DNA of 64,000 nucleotides from Verrucomicrobiota bacterium (GCA_023416735.1 JAEZGX010000020.1:1-64000); one strand, 5' to 3'; shown: positions 1-10,083, counted from the stretch's first letter. The notes: generated by a model from the sequence alone, not told the origin. A program made the numbers and translations.

Positions 1-493
1 CATCACGAGCGCGTAAACGTTTTAGTCATGGGGTCGGTCGCAGCGGTCCGGCTTTGCGGGGCCGCCGCTCTTCCGAATCTGAATCGTTCCTTCAAGATCA
101 ACCCTCCCGCCCCACGCTTCGCCGCGTCAGGCGTTCCTCGTTAGCGTCACCAAAGTTAGAATACAGCTTTCCCGAGTTTCTGGCTGCTTACGCATCGCCA
201 TCCTGCTCCTCTCGCGACGTCCAACGTCGCTGTGCCCACGGCTCCCCCGTCGTCTTCCAGCTCCGTTTCCCCCTTTATTAGCCCCCGGCTCGTTCATCTG
301 CGAAATCGCCCTTGATGCGGAGCGCTCCAGCTCGCCCGTCGTTTTCGCCCGCCTGCAGCTCCTTCGGCTGCTGACAAGTCCAACCCTCCGCCAACCCGCT
401 CGCTCCCCGGAGTGTCGCCGCTGCCTGCCTCGCGCGCGTGTCCGCCTGACCGCGTGCGACGCACGCGGCATCGCGACCGCCCCAAATCTCACA
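1..493. other. Leading stretch without a supportable gene
   Basis: No reading frame here has a credible start, homology-like motif or signal peptide; the open frames on both strands look like GC-driven shadows. The only local structure noticed is an AAACGTTT palindrome at 15-22, embedded in TAAACGTTTTA, of the kind LacI-family regulators often bind. It is 470 bp from the next start, so its role is doubtful. Confidence 0.5.
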
Positions 494-3400
494 ATGAAAA
501 CCGCTCCCACCGATCGTCGTTCTTCGTGCGCGCAAGCCCGACCGCGCAGCTCCCTGCTGCGTGCGACCCGCGCGGCACTGGCCTTTGCGTTGATCGCTGC
601 GCACGCTGCCATGGCGCAGACCTACGTTTTCGACGGCACGCTCAACGCCTACACCGGCACGTCGAATCCCAATCTTCCTGGCACCGCGACCACCGGACTC
701 GATCTCGGCCTCGGCACTCCTGGCGCCAACGACACGCGCGTGCTGCGCACCTTCGCGACGCTCGGTTTCGGCGGCGCGGCGCCGGCGAGTCTTGGCGGCT
801 TTGCGATGGGTTTCGAGGTCGCGAATGCACCGGGCGAATACCTCGCCTCGATCGCGCTGCGCGGAAACGACAATCCCGACGTAATCCGTTTCAACGCCAA
901 CGTTGCCGCCGCGAAGAGCGCGCACGGCGTCATCGTCTGGCCAACGACCACCGATACCGCGTTCAACAATCTGCAGTTGACGCTCGACACGCGCGTCACG
1001 CTCGGTGGCGGCGGCCGATTCCACAAAGTCGTTCGCGCCGGCGGGCAGTATTACGTTTCGGCCGAAAGCTTTTCCTCCACTAACGGAAACTGGCCGCTCT
1101 CGTCGACCGCCAGCACGACGTGGCAAGCCTGGGATTTTACGGCAAGCGGCGGCAACAACTTCGTTGTCGATTTCTCCGCGCCAACAGGCCCGACCAACGC
1201 GATCGTCGACGCGATCGGTGTCTATTTCGTCGCTACTTCGAACAGCGCGATCGTGCACGACATCTCGCGCATGGGGTGGGCCTCATCCGCGGTGTCCGAT
1301 GTCAGCGTGACGCCGGCCGAATTCTTCCTGTTGCCCGGAAACTCGCGGAGTTTGGAAGCGCAGATCGTGCCGGAAAGCGCGACAAACCAGAATGTCACAT
1401 GGAGCAGCTCCGATGAAAACGTCGCCACGGTCGACGCCTCCGGAACGGTCACCGCAGTCGGCGTGGGCACGGCCACGATCACGGTCACAACCGAAGATGG
1501 CGGTTTCACCGCATCCTCCGAGGTGACGGTCACGCTCGCTACCGTCACCGGCGTTTCGGTCGCACCGACCGAACTTTCGCTGCAGAAGTCCTACACCGGC
1601 CAACTCACCGCCGAAGTGCTCCCGGCCTCTTCGATCAACAAGAACGTTACGTGGAGCAGCTCCGACGAAGACGTTGCGACGGTCGATCAAGACGGATTGG
1701 TGACGGCGGTCGAGGTCGGCGAAGCGACGATTACCGTCACGACGGAGGAGGGGGATTTCACCGCGCAAGCCGCCATCGAGGTGGTGCCCGCGCTCGTCAC
1801 GAGCGTGACGATTTTGCCGGGTTCGCGCGACGTGCTCGTCGGACAAACGGTCCCGTTTACGGTGGCGGTCGAGCCTGCGGCCGCGGCGAACAAGAATGTG
1901 ACTTGGACCAGCCTGAACGCAGACGTTGCGACGGTGAGTGGAAGCGGACAGGTCACGGGCATTATCCCGGGCACCGCGACGATTCGCGTGACCTCCGACG
2001 ACGGCGGTTTCACGGATGAAGCCACGGTTAACGTCGTCACGCTACCCGCCCCGACCCCCGAGACCGGACTTCCGCGCATTGCCGCGACGAATCTCCACTG
2101 GGTGCGCGACTGGTTGCCCCCGATTCTCGCCGACGTGCTTCAAAACACCGCGGGCATTCGCATCTGGGCGCAGTTGAACACCGAGGATCCGGTGGCGGTC
2201 GACGCCGACGGCTGGCCGACCAGCGATGCGCGGATCTGGCTCTGGCACAATCAACCCAACCCGCGTCTCGGCACCTACACGCTGACCTTCGAAGGGCAGG
2301 CGACGGTTGCGTTCACGAGTCCGGCGATGGTCGTGCAGAGCAATGTTTACGATGCGAACACCGAATCGTCCGTCGTCACGCTCTCGCTCGTCGCCCCGAC
2401 CACGGAGCTCCGTATGAGTCTCACGAATACAAACGGCGGCGTGCGCAACGTGAAGCTCATGCGCCCCGTCGCACCCGGCGCAACGGAATCGCACGGGCCC
2501 GACGAAGTGGTCGACCGCGTCATGCGCGACCAACTCGCCCGGCTCGACATCATCCGCTACATGGATCCGAGCAACATCAACGCGAACCCGGAGATCGCGT
2601 GGAGCGATCGCCGGCTGCCGGACAAGTTCCAGAACCGTCGGATCTCCTACAGCGTCGCCGGCTCCAACATGCGCGAGACGGGCGTCGCGTGGGAATACAT
2701 CATCGCCATCGCGAATGCGACGATGACCGACGCCTACATCTGCCTCCCCGCGATGGCGGACGATGACTACATCACGAAGGTCGCGCAGATGTTCCGCTAC
2801 GGCAGCGACGGCGTGAATCCCTACACCGAGCCGCAGGCGAATCCGGTGTGGGCGCCGCTCGATCCCGACCTGAAACTTTACGTCGAATACAGTAATGAGA
2901 ATTGGAATACGGGCGGCGCGTTCCCACAGAGCACCTATGTCGCGAATCGTGGCATCGCGCTTGTCACGGCGGATCTGAATCATACGCTCAATTACGACGG
3001 CTTCATCGCGTCGGCCGATCAGATCAGCAGCAACGGCGGCAACCTGCGCCTGCGCTATTCCGCTTATCGCGCATCGCAGATGAGCCGGTTGTTCCGCGAC
3101 GTGTTTCCCGACGAGATGATGACGCGCGTGCGTCCGCTCTGGTGCTATCAGGTTAAGCAGAACAACACCGACGACGTGCACGGCCTCGACTTTATCAGCG
3201 GCTACTACGCGTCGTCGGAAGGACTTGCGCCGAGTTACTTCTTCTGGGGTGCCGGTCCGGCCAACTATCGCGCCGCGGGCTCGGGCGCGACGATCGACAC
3301 GGTCTGGACCACGGGGCAGATGGACCGCGCGACTTTCAAGACGCGCATGACCAACAATGCGCGCATGATCGCATCCTACGGCATTCCGTTCGTCACCTAC

Positions 3401-3496
3401 GAAGGCGGCCCGGCGTTTGGCGATCGCAGGGTTCGACCGCAGCGCATCCGCTCGCGGAGCCGGCGTTCTACGATCCCCGTCTCTACGCCGAGATGA
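494..3496 (+). CDS. Giant secreted modular glycosidase-like protein, N-terminal portion (frameshifted)
   Basis: Residues 1-42 form a signal peptide ending AMAQ. Residues 43-270 are a beta-rich module that starts FDGTLNAYTG and is repeated later in the same gene. Three Big_2 (bacterial Ig-like) modules follow at about 272-350, 351-432 and 433-515, each with the NVTW.SS motif. From about 520 there is a TIM-barrel-like region with a clan GH-A type acid/base motif, YSNENW (Glu 802), and a late-strand Glu in YEGG (Glu 970). The frame then becomes basic nonsense and stops. In the -1 frame from about 3421 the protein continues naturally (DRSQGSTAAHPLAEP, then YDPRLYAEMIESYEV), so this is the 5' part of one gene broken near 3415-3425. 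No slippery heptamer is visible. It is probably an extracellular polysaccharide-binding or -degrading protein; the substrate is unknown. Confidence 0.8.
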   Translation: MKTAPTDRRSSCAQARPRSSLLRATRAALAFALIAAHAAMAQTYVFDGTLNAYTGTSNPNLPGTATTGLDLGLGTPGANDTRVLRTFATLGFGGAAPASLGGFAMGFEVANAPGEYLASIALRGNDNPDVIRFNANVAAAKSAHGVIVWPTTTDTAFNNLQLTLDTRVTLGGGGRFHKVVRAGGQYYVSAESFSSTNGNWPLSSTASTTWQAWDFTASGGNNFVVDFSAPTGPTNAIVDAIGVYFVATSNSAIVHDISRMGWASSAVSDVSVTPAEFFLLPGNSRSLEAQIVPESATNQNVTWSSSDENVATVDASGTVTAVGVGTATITVTTEDGGFTASSEVTVTLATVTGVSVAPTELSLQKSYTGQLTAEVLPASSINKNVTWSSSDEDVATVDQDGLVTAVEVGEATITVTTEEGDFTAQAAIEVVPALVTSVTILPGSRDVLVGQTVPFTVAVEPAAAANKNVTWTSLNADVATVSGSGQVTGIIPGTATIRVTSDDGGFTDEATVNVVTLPAPTPETGLPRIAATNLHWVRDWLPPILADVLQNTAGIRIWAQLNTEDPVAVDADGWPTSDARIWLWHNQPNPRLGTYTLTFEGQATVAFTSPAMVVQSNVYDANTESSVVTLSLVAPTTELRMSLTNTNGGVRNVKLMRPVAPGATESHGPDEVVDRVMRDQLARLDIIRYMDPSNINANPEIAWSDRRLPDKFQNRRISYSVAGSNMRETGVAWEYIIAIANATMTDAYICLPAMADDDYITKVAQMFRYGSDGVNPYTEPQANPVWAPLDPDLKLYVEYSNENWNTGGAFPQSTYVANRGIALVTADLNHTLNYDGFIASADQISSNGGNLRLRYSAYRASQMSRLFRDVFPDEMMTRVRPLWCYQVKQNNTDDVHGLDFISGYYASSEGLAPSYFFWGAGPANYRAAGSGATIDTVWTTGQMDRATFKTRMTNNARMIASYGIPFVTYEGGPAFGDRRVRPQRIRSRSRRSTIPVSTPR

Positions 3497-6400
3497 TCGA
3501 AAGCTACGAGGTCTTCGAGGAGACCGGCGGCATTTTCCAGACCACGTATGTGTGGCACCAGGACTACCGTTTCGGTCATGTCGATCCGGATACGCATTCG
3601 GATCAAACGCCGCGCGCGATGGCGCTCTACAACGCCAGCCTCTCGAACAACGCACGCCCGCTCGACATCGGGCAGACGCTGCCGTTCACGTTCACGGGCA
3701 CGAACTACTGGTCGGTGAGTCCATTCAATGGCACCAATGTCCTCACGGCCGTTGGCCGCCGCGTGAGCTACCTCATGCGCAGCGTCGCGGGTGACGACTA
3801 CACAGCGACGATCAACTATTCGACATCCGACGCCGCGAGCTTCGCGATCCTCGTCGACGGCGAGCTCGTCGAAATAATCAACACCACCGGAGCCGTCTCC
3901 AACGTGTCGACTTCGGCCTATGCGTTCACGCTTCCGGCGAACTTCCTCACGGGTGTCACAATCCAAAAACTCGCCGGGGCGGGTAATGTGACTGTGAACT
4001 CCGTCGAGGTGTCCGACGGCACATCGTCTTCGAGTTCTTCGTCGTCGAGCTCCTCGAGCAGCAGCTCGTCGTCTTCTTCCTCAAGCAGTTCATCTTCGTC
4101 GAGCAGCTCGAGCAGTTCGTCGAGTTCCTCGTCGTCCAGTTCGTCTTCGAGCAGCAGTAGTTCGTCCTCGGGCGGCGATCCGGGGGAGGTGACCTATCTC
4201 TTCGACGGCACGCTCAACGCCTACACGACGAGCAACGTTCAGGTGAACGGCACGGTGTCGACCGATGTCGACCTGGGCCTCGGCGCCGCGGGGGCGAACG
4301 ACACGCGCGAGCTGCTTGCGTTCAGCACGAACAATCTCGCGCTCGGCGCTTCTGCGCCGGCTGCCTTCGGCGGATTCGTGATGGACGTCGACGTGACGCC
4401 CGCGCCCGGCTCGACCGTGCTCGCGCTCGTGCTGCGCAACGACACCCCTGAAGCGATCCGCTTCCAGTCTGCAGTCGCGGGTGAAAAACGCTCGCACGCT
4501 GTCGCGCTGTGGCCGGTGACGGAGGGCGGCATGTTCGATACCGTGCAACTCGCGCTCTCGACGCGCGTGGTGGCGGGTTCAGGTGGCGCTTTCCACAAGG
4601 TCGTTCGTGCAGGGGGCAAGTATTACGTTTCCGTGGAATCCTTCTCCACCGCCAACAGCGACTGGCCGCTTGCGCCGACCACGGCCACGACTTGGCAGGA
4701 GTGGGACTTCGCCGCCGATAACGGCAACAACTTCGACGTCGCGTTCGGTTCACCGATTGCACCCACGAGCGAGATGGTCGACGCGATTGGCGTCTATTTC
4801 GTCGCTAACACGAGCAGCAGTATCCAGATGGATCTCTCGCGTGTGGGCTACATCCCAGGCGTCGTGACGCCGCCAGAGCCCGAGAGCTATCGCTACCTGC
4901 GCTTCGAAGCGACTGCGCTCGTTGGAAACGGCCAGCTGCAGATTGGCCAGATCGAGTGGCTCGCGGGTGATATGGTGTATCCGACGACGCCGCTGACATC
5001 GAATAACTCGGCGGGCGTCGTAGTGACATCCAACTATGCGTTTCCCGGGAACGCGTGGCGAGTCTTCGACAACAACAACGCCTCGAACCAAACCTTCTTC
5101 TTCATCGACGCTAACACCACGCCGCCGCCAGTGCATATCACCGCGGACTTCGGCGCCACGACGATCTCGCCGACCGGCGTGCGGATTTCCCGGGCGACCT
5201 GGAGCGACAATCTCACCGGTCTTCGCATCTCCGGCTCGAACGACGGCGTGAATTGGACCGTGCTCGTCGAAGACGACAATGCGCTGCCAAAGTTCATCGC
5301 GACCAACGGCGTCGACCAGGCGACGTATGAGATCACGCCGCCGCCGAGCAGTTCGAGTTCCTCGTCGTCCTCGAGTTCGTCTTCGAGCTCCAGCAGCTCT
5401 TCGTCGAGTTCGAGCAGTTCGTCGTCTTCCAGTTCGAGCAGCAGCTCCAGTTCGTCGAGTTCCTCGTCTTCGAGTTCGTCCAGCTCGTCGTCCGGCGGTT
5501 TGCCGGAAGCGCAAGCGTATCAATACCTGCGTCTGTGGATCGACGGCTCGATGGCGACGAGCGGCAACAACGCCGGCCGCGTGTTCCTGCGCGAGATGCG
5601 TTTGCTCTCCGGCGAGAACCGCCTGCCGCTCACCGTGCCGACGTCGAACACGGGCAACGCCGATTACGCGATCAGCAGCACGACAAGTAACCTTAATGCC
5701 CAGGATCGCCCGGCGTTCGTGTTCGACGGCAACGTCAATTCGCATTGGTATGTCAACACCGCCGACGCCAACAACGTCGCCAACGTGAATCCGCAGGAAA
5801 TGACGGTGCGGTTCAACAACGGTCCCGTTTACATCACCGGTGTCCGGCTCGAGATCCCGAGCTACATCCTCGCGTCGGCATTCCGCCTCGAGGGCTCGAA
5901 CGACGGCGCGAGTTGGACGCTTCTGTTGCAACGCACGGGTCTCAACTCGAGCAACTATCCCGAAGTCGTCGTGGCCGGACCGCCGTCCGTGCTCGCCGGC
6001 ACCTTCGACTTCGCCACGTTGCCGGACGACCTCGACAGCGATCCGCCGACGGTGCCGACCGATCTCACGGTCGACGAGGTTTCGGACCACACGGCCGAAG
6101 TGAGCTGGACCGCGTCGACCGACAGCGGAGTAGGGGTGTCGATTTACACGATCTACGTGAACGGCGAGTTCTGGACGACGTCCACGACGACGAGTGCGAC
6201 ATTGCACGGCTTCTCGCCGGAAACGAGTTACACGGTGACGATCACGGCCACCGACGCGCTGGGCAACGTCTCCGCGGCGAGTTCGCCCGTGCAACTCACG
6301 ACCGCCGCGGGCATGCCGGCACTGAAGTCGATGAGCATTGGCACCGGGTTGTGGAGCGACACCGCGGGTATTTGGCGGAGCGGCGTCAACTTCGCCACCG

Positions 6401-9400
6401 AGTGGGCGAATTACGAGAACAGCAACCCGTTCAGCGACGCGTTTCTCGACGATATCCGGCACTTCAAGGTGCTGCGCTTCATGGACTGGGTCGCGACCAA
6501 CAATAACTGGACGCTCGATTGGTCGGAGCGGAAGCAACCCGACGATCAGAACCAGACGGTCAACCCGAACTTCCAGGAGGAAAACATCCGCGCCGCGCAC
6601 GGCATAGCGGTCGAGTGGATGATCCGCTTGTGCAACCTCCTCGACGCCGACATGTGGTTCACGATTCCGCACGCGGTGAACGACGACTACGCGACGCAGC
6701 TGGGCGCGCTAATCAAGCAGCACCTCGACCCGGGGCGGAAGATCTACCTCGAGTATTCGAACGAGGTGTGGAACGTCGACTTCGCCCAGGCGATCTACGC
6801 GAGCGACCAAGGTCTTGCGCAGGGTCTCCACCAGAACGTTGCCGAAACCTACGGCCAGAACGACACCGCGCTCGCCCGCGCCCGCTTCTATGTGAAGCGC
6901 ACGCTGGAGTTGCACGAGGCGTTCGACGCCGGCTTCAGTGCCGACACGAACAACCAAATCGTCTACGTTTTGGCGGGCCAGGCGGGCGCGTCGCAGAGCC
7001 CGAAGCTTCACCGCGATGCGCTGGCCGATCCGGTCACGAATCCGAATGGCCGCGTGATCGATGCGTATTCGATCGCGCCTTATTTCGGCGGCACACTCAA
7101 CGGCGGCGCGCCCGACATCCTCGATCTGATGATCAACGACATCAACACGACGGTGCTCAACCGCGTCCAGACGCACTACAATGTGTGGGCGCCGCTCGGC
7201 ATCCCGCTCATCGCGTATGAAGGCGGCCAGCACATCCTGAATTTCGCGGACGCCGCGACTCAGAACCCCGTGATGTATACCGCGTATATGCACTATCTGG
7301 ATACGCTCGCGCCTTACTTCACGGTTTTCACGCATTACAACTACGCGCAGGGTTGGTCGCCGCTGCGGGCCTTCGGCAGCAAGCCGTCGGTCGGCTATCC
7401 CGACCTGATCAGCTTCAAGCACCGCGCGCTTTACGATTGGGCCCAGCTCAATCCCGAGGGCGGCGAGCTGACTCTGCCGATCATCGTTGGCGAGCCACAG
7501 AGCGCGAGCGTCGGCACGGGAGCGAACGTCACGTTCCAGGTTGCCGCCGTCGGCGCTCCGCCGATCAGCTACCAATGGTATCGCGATGGGGAACCGATCG
7601 ACGGTGAAGCGTCGTCCGCGCTCACGTTGCCCGGCGTCGGCCTCGACCTGGATGGGACCACGTATCGCGTGAGCGTGACCAACGCGGCGGGCACGGTTTC
7701 GAGCGAAACCGTCACGCTCTCCGTGGCCGAGATCTCGATCCCGCAGACAACGTCCCCGATCGAAGTGGATGGTCTTTCCAGCGATGCGGCGTGGACCTCG
7801 GCGGACGCGCATGCGCTCGGCAATGTCAGCCTCGGCACCGTCGACGGTCCTGCTGACCTCAGCGCAACGTATCGGGCCGCTTGGGACGCGAACGGGTTGT
7901 ATGTCTTCGTCGACGTGACCGACGACGTGCTCGTGCACGACGCAACCGGCACGAATCCGAACGAGTGGATGTTTGACAGCGCCGACCTCTACATCGACGG
8001 CGCGAACACGAAATCCACGGGCTATCAGACGGGCGTCGGACAATACGTCTATCGCTGGAATGGCGAACTCGAGGGCGCGTCCGGCAATCCGTCGCTGACG
8101 GGCATCGTCGTCGCGAGCGAGAACACCGCGAACGGTTACACGGCGGAGTTTTTCTTCCCGTGGAGCACGCTCGGCGTCACGCCCGCGGCCGGCGACTTGA
8201 TTGGCCTCGAGGTGATGATCAATGACAACGACACGCCGGGATCAACCACGCGCGATGGCAAAATCGCATGGTTCGGAAAGGTTGATCAGGCCTGGTCGAA
8301 TCCCTCGCTGTTCGGCTCGGTTCGCCTCGGCGGCGGAACCGCCAATTCGGTGCCGGTGATTGAAACGACGACGTTGGAACCCGGCACGGTGGGCGTCGAT
8401 TACGAGCAAACGCTTGCGGCCAGAGGCGGCGATGGTGCTCTCGTGTGGAGCATCGCCTCGGGTGAATTGTCCGCAGGGCTCTCACTCTCCGCGGACGGTG
8501 TGATCTCCGGAACGCCGACCACCGCGGGCACGAACGATATCGTTGTGCGCGTCGCCGATAGCGACGACATCGACGATCCCGTCGACGAAGCGACGCAGTC
8601 GCTTACGATCGTCATCGCTTCCGGTGCGGCCAGTGTGACGCTCGGCGATCTGTCGCAGGTTTACACGGGAACCCCGCGCGCGGTCAGTGTGACCACGGCG
8701 CCGGCCGGACTGGAGGTGGAGGTGACGTATGATGGCAACACTACGCCGCCAGCGAACGCCGGCACGTATGAAGTCATCGCGACGATCGTCGATCCGAATT
8801 ACACGGGTTCGACGTCGGGCACGCTCACGATCGCACGGGCGCCGGCCACGGTGACGCTCGGAGATCTCGAACACACCTACGACGGTTCGCCGAAGGAAGC
8901 GTCCGTGACAACGACGCCCGCGGGGCTCGCGGTGGCGCTGACCTACGATGGCAACAGCGCTCCGCCAACGGATGTCGGCAGCTATGCCGTCTCGGCGGTG
9001 ATCACGGAGCCAAATTACGTCGGCACGGCGACTGGCACGCTGACGATTGCGGCAGCCGAGGCGACGATCCTGTTCGACGGGCTGCGTCAGGTTTACGACG
9101 GCACGCCGAAGACTGTGACGGTGACGACGATGCCGGCGGGACTGCCGGTGACGATCACCTACGGCGGCGGTGCCGACGCGCCGACGCTGCCCGGCACGTA
9201 TGACGTCGAGGCCACGATCGATTCGCCGAACTACAGCGGCGCGGCGATCGAGACGATGCAGATCAGCATTACCGCGCTCGTGCGTCATGCGCCGACGTTG
9301 AACGGCGGGCTCGACGGCTCGGTGCAGGTGTTGAACGCGGAGAGCACGACCTTGAACGGCAACGCGTGGGTTTCGGGTGATCTGCTCGTTCGCGGCACGC

Positions 9401-10068
9401 CGAACGTGCGTCTGAACGGGAAGCCCGTTTACGGCGGCACAATCGAAGCTGAAGGTGCGACGTCGCCGTCGAACCACACGATCACGCTCAACGGCAATGC
9501 CGCGCTCCGGCATGTGGTGCGCCGCGTCGACGCGATCGCGCTGCCGAGCGTATCCGCGCCGCCAGCACCGACGGGGACGACGAATGTTTCGCTGAACAAA
9601 CCGAGCGACCATGTGAGCAATTGGAGCGCGGTGCGAAACCTCACGCTGAACGGCAACGCTGGCACGCGCACGGTTCCCGCCGGGACCTACGGCACGTTGA
9701 CGATCAATGGCAACAGCAGCATCATCCTCGGCGAGGCGGGTGCGACGGAGCCAGCGATCTACAACCTGCAAGGGTTGAACGTGAATGGAAACGCGACGAT
9801 GCAGGTGGTCGGTCCCGTGGAGATCCGGCTCGCGCAAGGCGTGTCGTTCAACGGCCACGTTGGCGCGAGCGAACATCCAGAATGGCTGACGCTGAAAGTC
9901 GCGAATGGCGGGGTGACGTTGAACGGCAACGTCGACCTCCACGGCTACGTCGAAGCGCCGTCCGGCACGGTGACGATCAACGGCAACAGCACGTTGAACG
10001 GACAAGTGATCAGCGATCGATTGGTGATCAATAGCCAGGGCGCACTCGTGCAACCGGAGGTCGAGTAG
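3493..10068 (+). CDS. Giant modular glycosidase-like protein, C-terminal portion after the frameshift
   Basis: This frame continues the previous one; real coding in it starts at about 3421, and there is no signal peptide of its own. Using Met 3493 as residue 1, the order is: end of the first catalytic region; 49-Ser linker (178-226); second copy of the FDGTLNAYT module (about 235-455); F5/8C-like module (about 460-615); 49-Ser linker (619-667); second F5/8C-like module (about 672-845); Fn3 (850-940); second GH-A-like region with YSNEVW (Glu 1091) and YEGG (Glu 1243); Ig-like (about 1330-1415); CBM9/DOMON-like (about 1416-1617); He_PIG-like; three MBG-like repeats (about 1715-1925); and a C-terminal domain rich in LNGN/INGN repeats (1930-2191), likely a beta-solenoid. 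The restored polypeptide would be about 3,170 residues. It could be a pseudogene or reflect a sequencing error. Confidence 0.8.
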   Translation: MIESYEVFEETGGIFQTTYVWHQDYRFGHVDPDTHSDQTPRAMALYNASLSNNARPLDIGQTLPFTFTGTNYWSVSPFNGTNVLTAVGRRVSYLMRSVAGDDYTATINYSTSDAASFAILVDGELVEIINTTGAVSNVSTSAYAFTLPANFLTGVTIQKLAGAGNVTVNSVEVSDGTSSSSSSSSSSSSSSSSSSSSSSSSSSSSSSSSSSSSSSSSSSSSSSSSSGGDPGEVTYLFDGTLNAYTTSNVQVNGTVSTDVDLGLGAAGANDTRELLAFSTNNLALGASAPAAFGGFVMDVDVTPAPGSTVLALVLRNDTPEAIRFQSAVAGEKRSHAVALWPVTEGGMFDTVQLALSTRVVAGSGGAFHKVVRAGGKYYVSVESFSTANSDWPLAPTTATTWQEWDFAADNGNNFDVAFGSPIAPTSEMVDAIGVYFVANTSSSIQMDLSRVGYIPGVVTPPEPESYRYLRFEATALVGNGQLQIGQIEWLAGDMVYPTTPLTSNNSAGVVVTSNYAFPGNAWRVFDNNNASNQTFFFIDANTTPPPVHITADFGATTISPTGVRISRATWSDNLTGLRISGSNDGVNWTVLVEDDNALPKFIATNGVDQATYEITPPPSSSSSSSSSSSSSSSSSSSSSSSSSSSSSSSSSSSSSSSSSSSSSSSSSGGLPEAQAYQYLRLWIDGSMATSGNNAGRVFLREMRLLSGENRLPLTVPTSNTGNADYAISSTTSNLNAQDRPAFVFDGNVNSHWYVNTADANNVANVNPQEMTVRFNNGPVYITGVRLEIPSYILASAFRLEGSNDGASWTLLLQRTGLNSSNYPEVVVAGPPSVLAGTFDFATLPDDLDSDPPTVPTDLTVDEVSDHTAEVSWTASTDSGVGVSIYTIYVNGEFWTTSTTTSATLHGFSPETSYTVTITATDALGNVSAASSPVQLTTAAGMPALKSMSIGTGLWSDTAGIWRSGVNFATEWANYENSNPFSDAFLDDIRHFKVLRFMDWVATNNNWTLDWSERKQPDDQNQTVNPNFQEENIRAAHGIAVEWMIRLCNLLDADMWFTIPHAVNDDYATQLGALIKQHLDPGRKIYLEYSNEVWNVDFAQAIYASDQGLAQGLHQNVAETYGQNDTALARARFYVKRTLELHEAFDAGFSADTNNQIVYVLAGQAGASQSPKLHRDALADPVTNPNGRVIDAYSIAPYFGGTLNGGAPDILDLMINDINTTVLNRVQTHYNVWAPLGIPLIAYEGGQHILNFADAATQNPVMYTAYMHYLDTLAPYFTVFTHYNYAQGWSPLRAFGSKPSVGYPDLISFKHRALYDWAQLNPEGGELTLPIIVGEPQSASVGTGANVTFQVAAVGAPPISYQWYRDGEPIDGEASSALTLPGVGLDLDGTTYRVSVTNAAGTVSSETVTLSVAEISIPQTTSPIEVDGLSSDAAWTSADAHALGNVSLGTVDGPADLSATYRAAWDANGLYVFVDVTDDVLVHDATGTNPNEWMFDSADLYIDGANTKSTGYQTGVGQYVYRWNGELEGASGNPSLTGIVVASENTANGYTAEFFFPWSTLGVTPAAGDLIGLEVMINDNDTPGSTTRDGKIAWFGKVDQAWSNPSLFGSVRLGGGTANSVPVIETTTLEPGTVGVDYEQTLAARGGDGALVWSIASGELSAGLSLSADGVISGTPTTAGTNDIVVRVADSDDIDDPVDEATQSLTIVIASGAASVTLGDLSQVYTGTPRAVSVTTAPAGLEVEVTYDGNTTPPANAGTYEVIATIVDPNYTGSTSGTLTIARAPATVTLGDLEHTYDGSPKEASVTTTPAGLAVALTYDGNSAPPTDVGSYAVSAVITEPNYVGTATGTLTIAAAEATILFDGLRQVYDGTPKTVTVTTMPAGLPVTITYGGGADAPTLPGTYDVEATIDSPNYSGAAIETMQISITALVRHAPTLNGGLDGSVQVLNAESTTLNGNAWVSGDLLVRGTPNVRLNGKPVYGGTIEAEGATSPSNHTITLNGNAALRHVVRRVDAIALPSVSAPPAPTGTTNVSLNKPSDHVSNWSAVRNLTLNGNAGTRTVPAGTYGTLTINGNSSIILGEAGATEPAIYNLQGLNVNGNATMQVVGPVEIRLAQGVSFNGHVGASEHPEWLTLKVANGGVTLNGNVDLHGYVEAPSGTVTINGNSTLNGQVISDRLVINSQGALVQPEVE
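4024..4170 (+). repeat. Poly-serine linker, 49 codons
   Basis: This is an unbroken run of 49 serine codons separating the first catalytic region from the second FDGTLNAYT module. The codons TCG, AGC, TCT, AGT, TCC and TCA are mixed irregularly, so the run is conserved at protein level and is not a simple microsatellite. Poly-Ser linkers are typical of secreted polysaccharide-degrading proteins. Confidence 0.95.
5347..5493 (+). repeat. Second poly-serine linker, 49 codons
   Basis: A second run of exactly 49 serine codons, between the two F5/8C-like modules and followed, like the first, by Gly-Gly. Codon order differs from the first run although the length is identical. Confidence 0.95.
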
Positions 10069-10083
10069 TCCTTATGTGAACGT

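Noticed and set aside
278..1258. 326-residue open frame antisense to the start of the giant gene
   Set aside because: Arg/Gly-rich translation without motifs, lies fully opposite a well-supported coding region; typical GC-rich shadow.
1380..2010. Three similar DNA blocks that could be taken for tandem DNA repeats
   Set aside because: They are Big_2 protein modules with diverged codons, so the similarity is at protein level.
3412..3430. Programmed -1 frameshift signal in the giant gene
   Set aside because: No X XXY YYZ heptamer, no downstream stem-loop of note; mutation or sequencing error is simpler.
4024..4170. Serine-codon run as a CRISPR-like or microsatellite array
   Set aside because: No spacer/repeat periodicity and irregular codons; it is a protein linker.
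4750..6672. 640-residue antisense open frame under the F5/8C, linker and Fn3 region
   Set aside because: Composition is Arg/His/Val-rich with no family signature; explained by the codon usage of the true strand.
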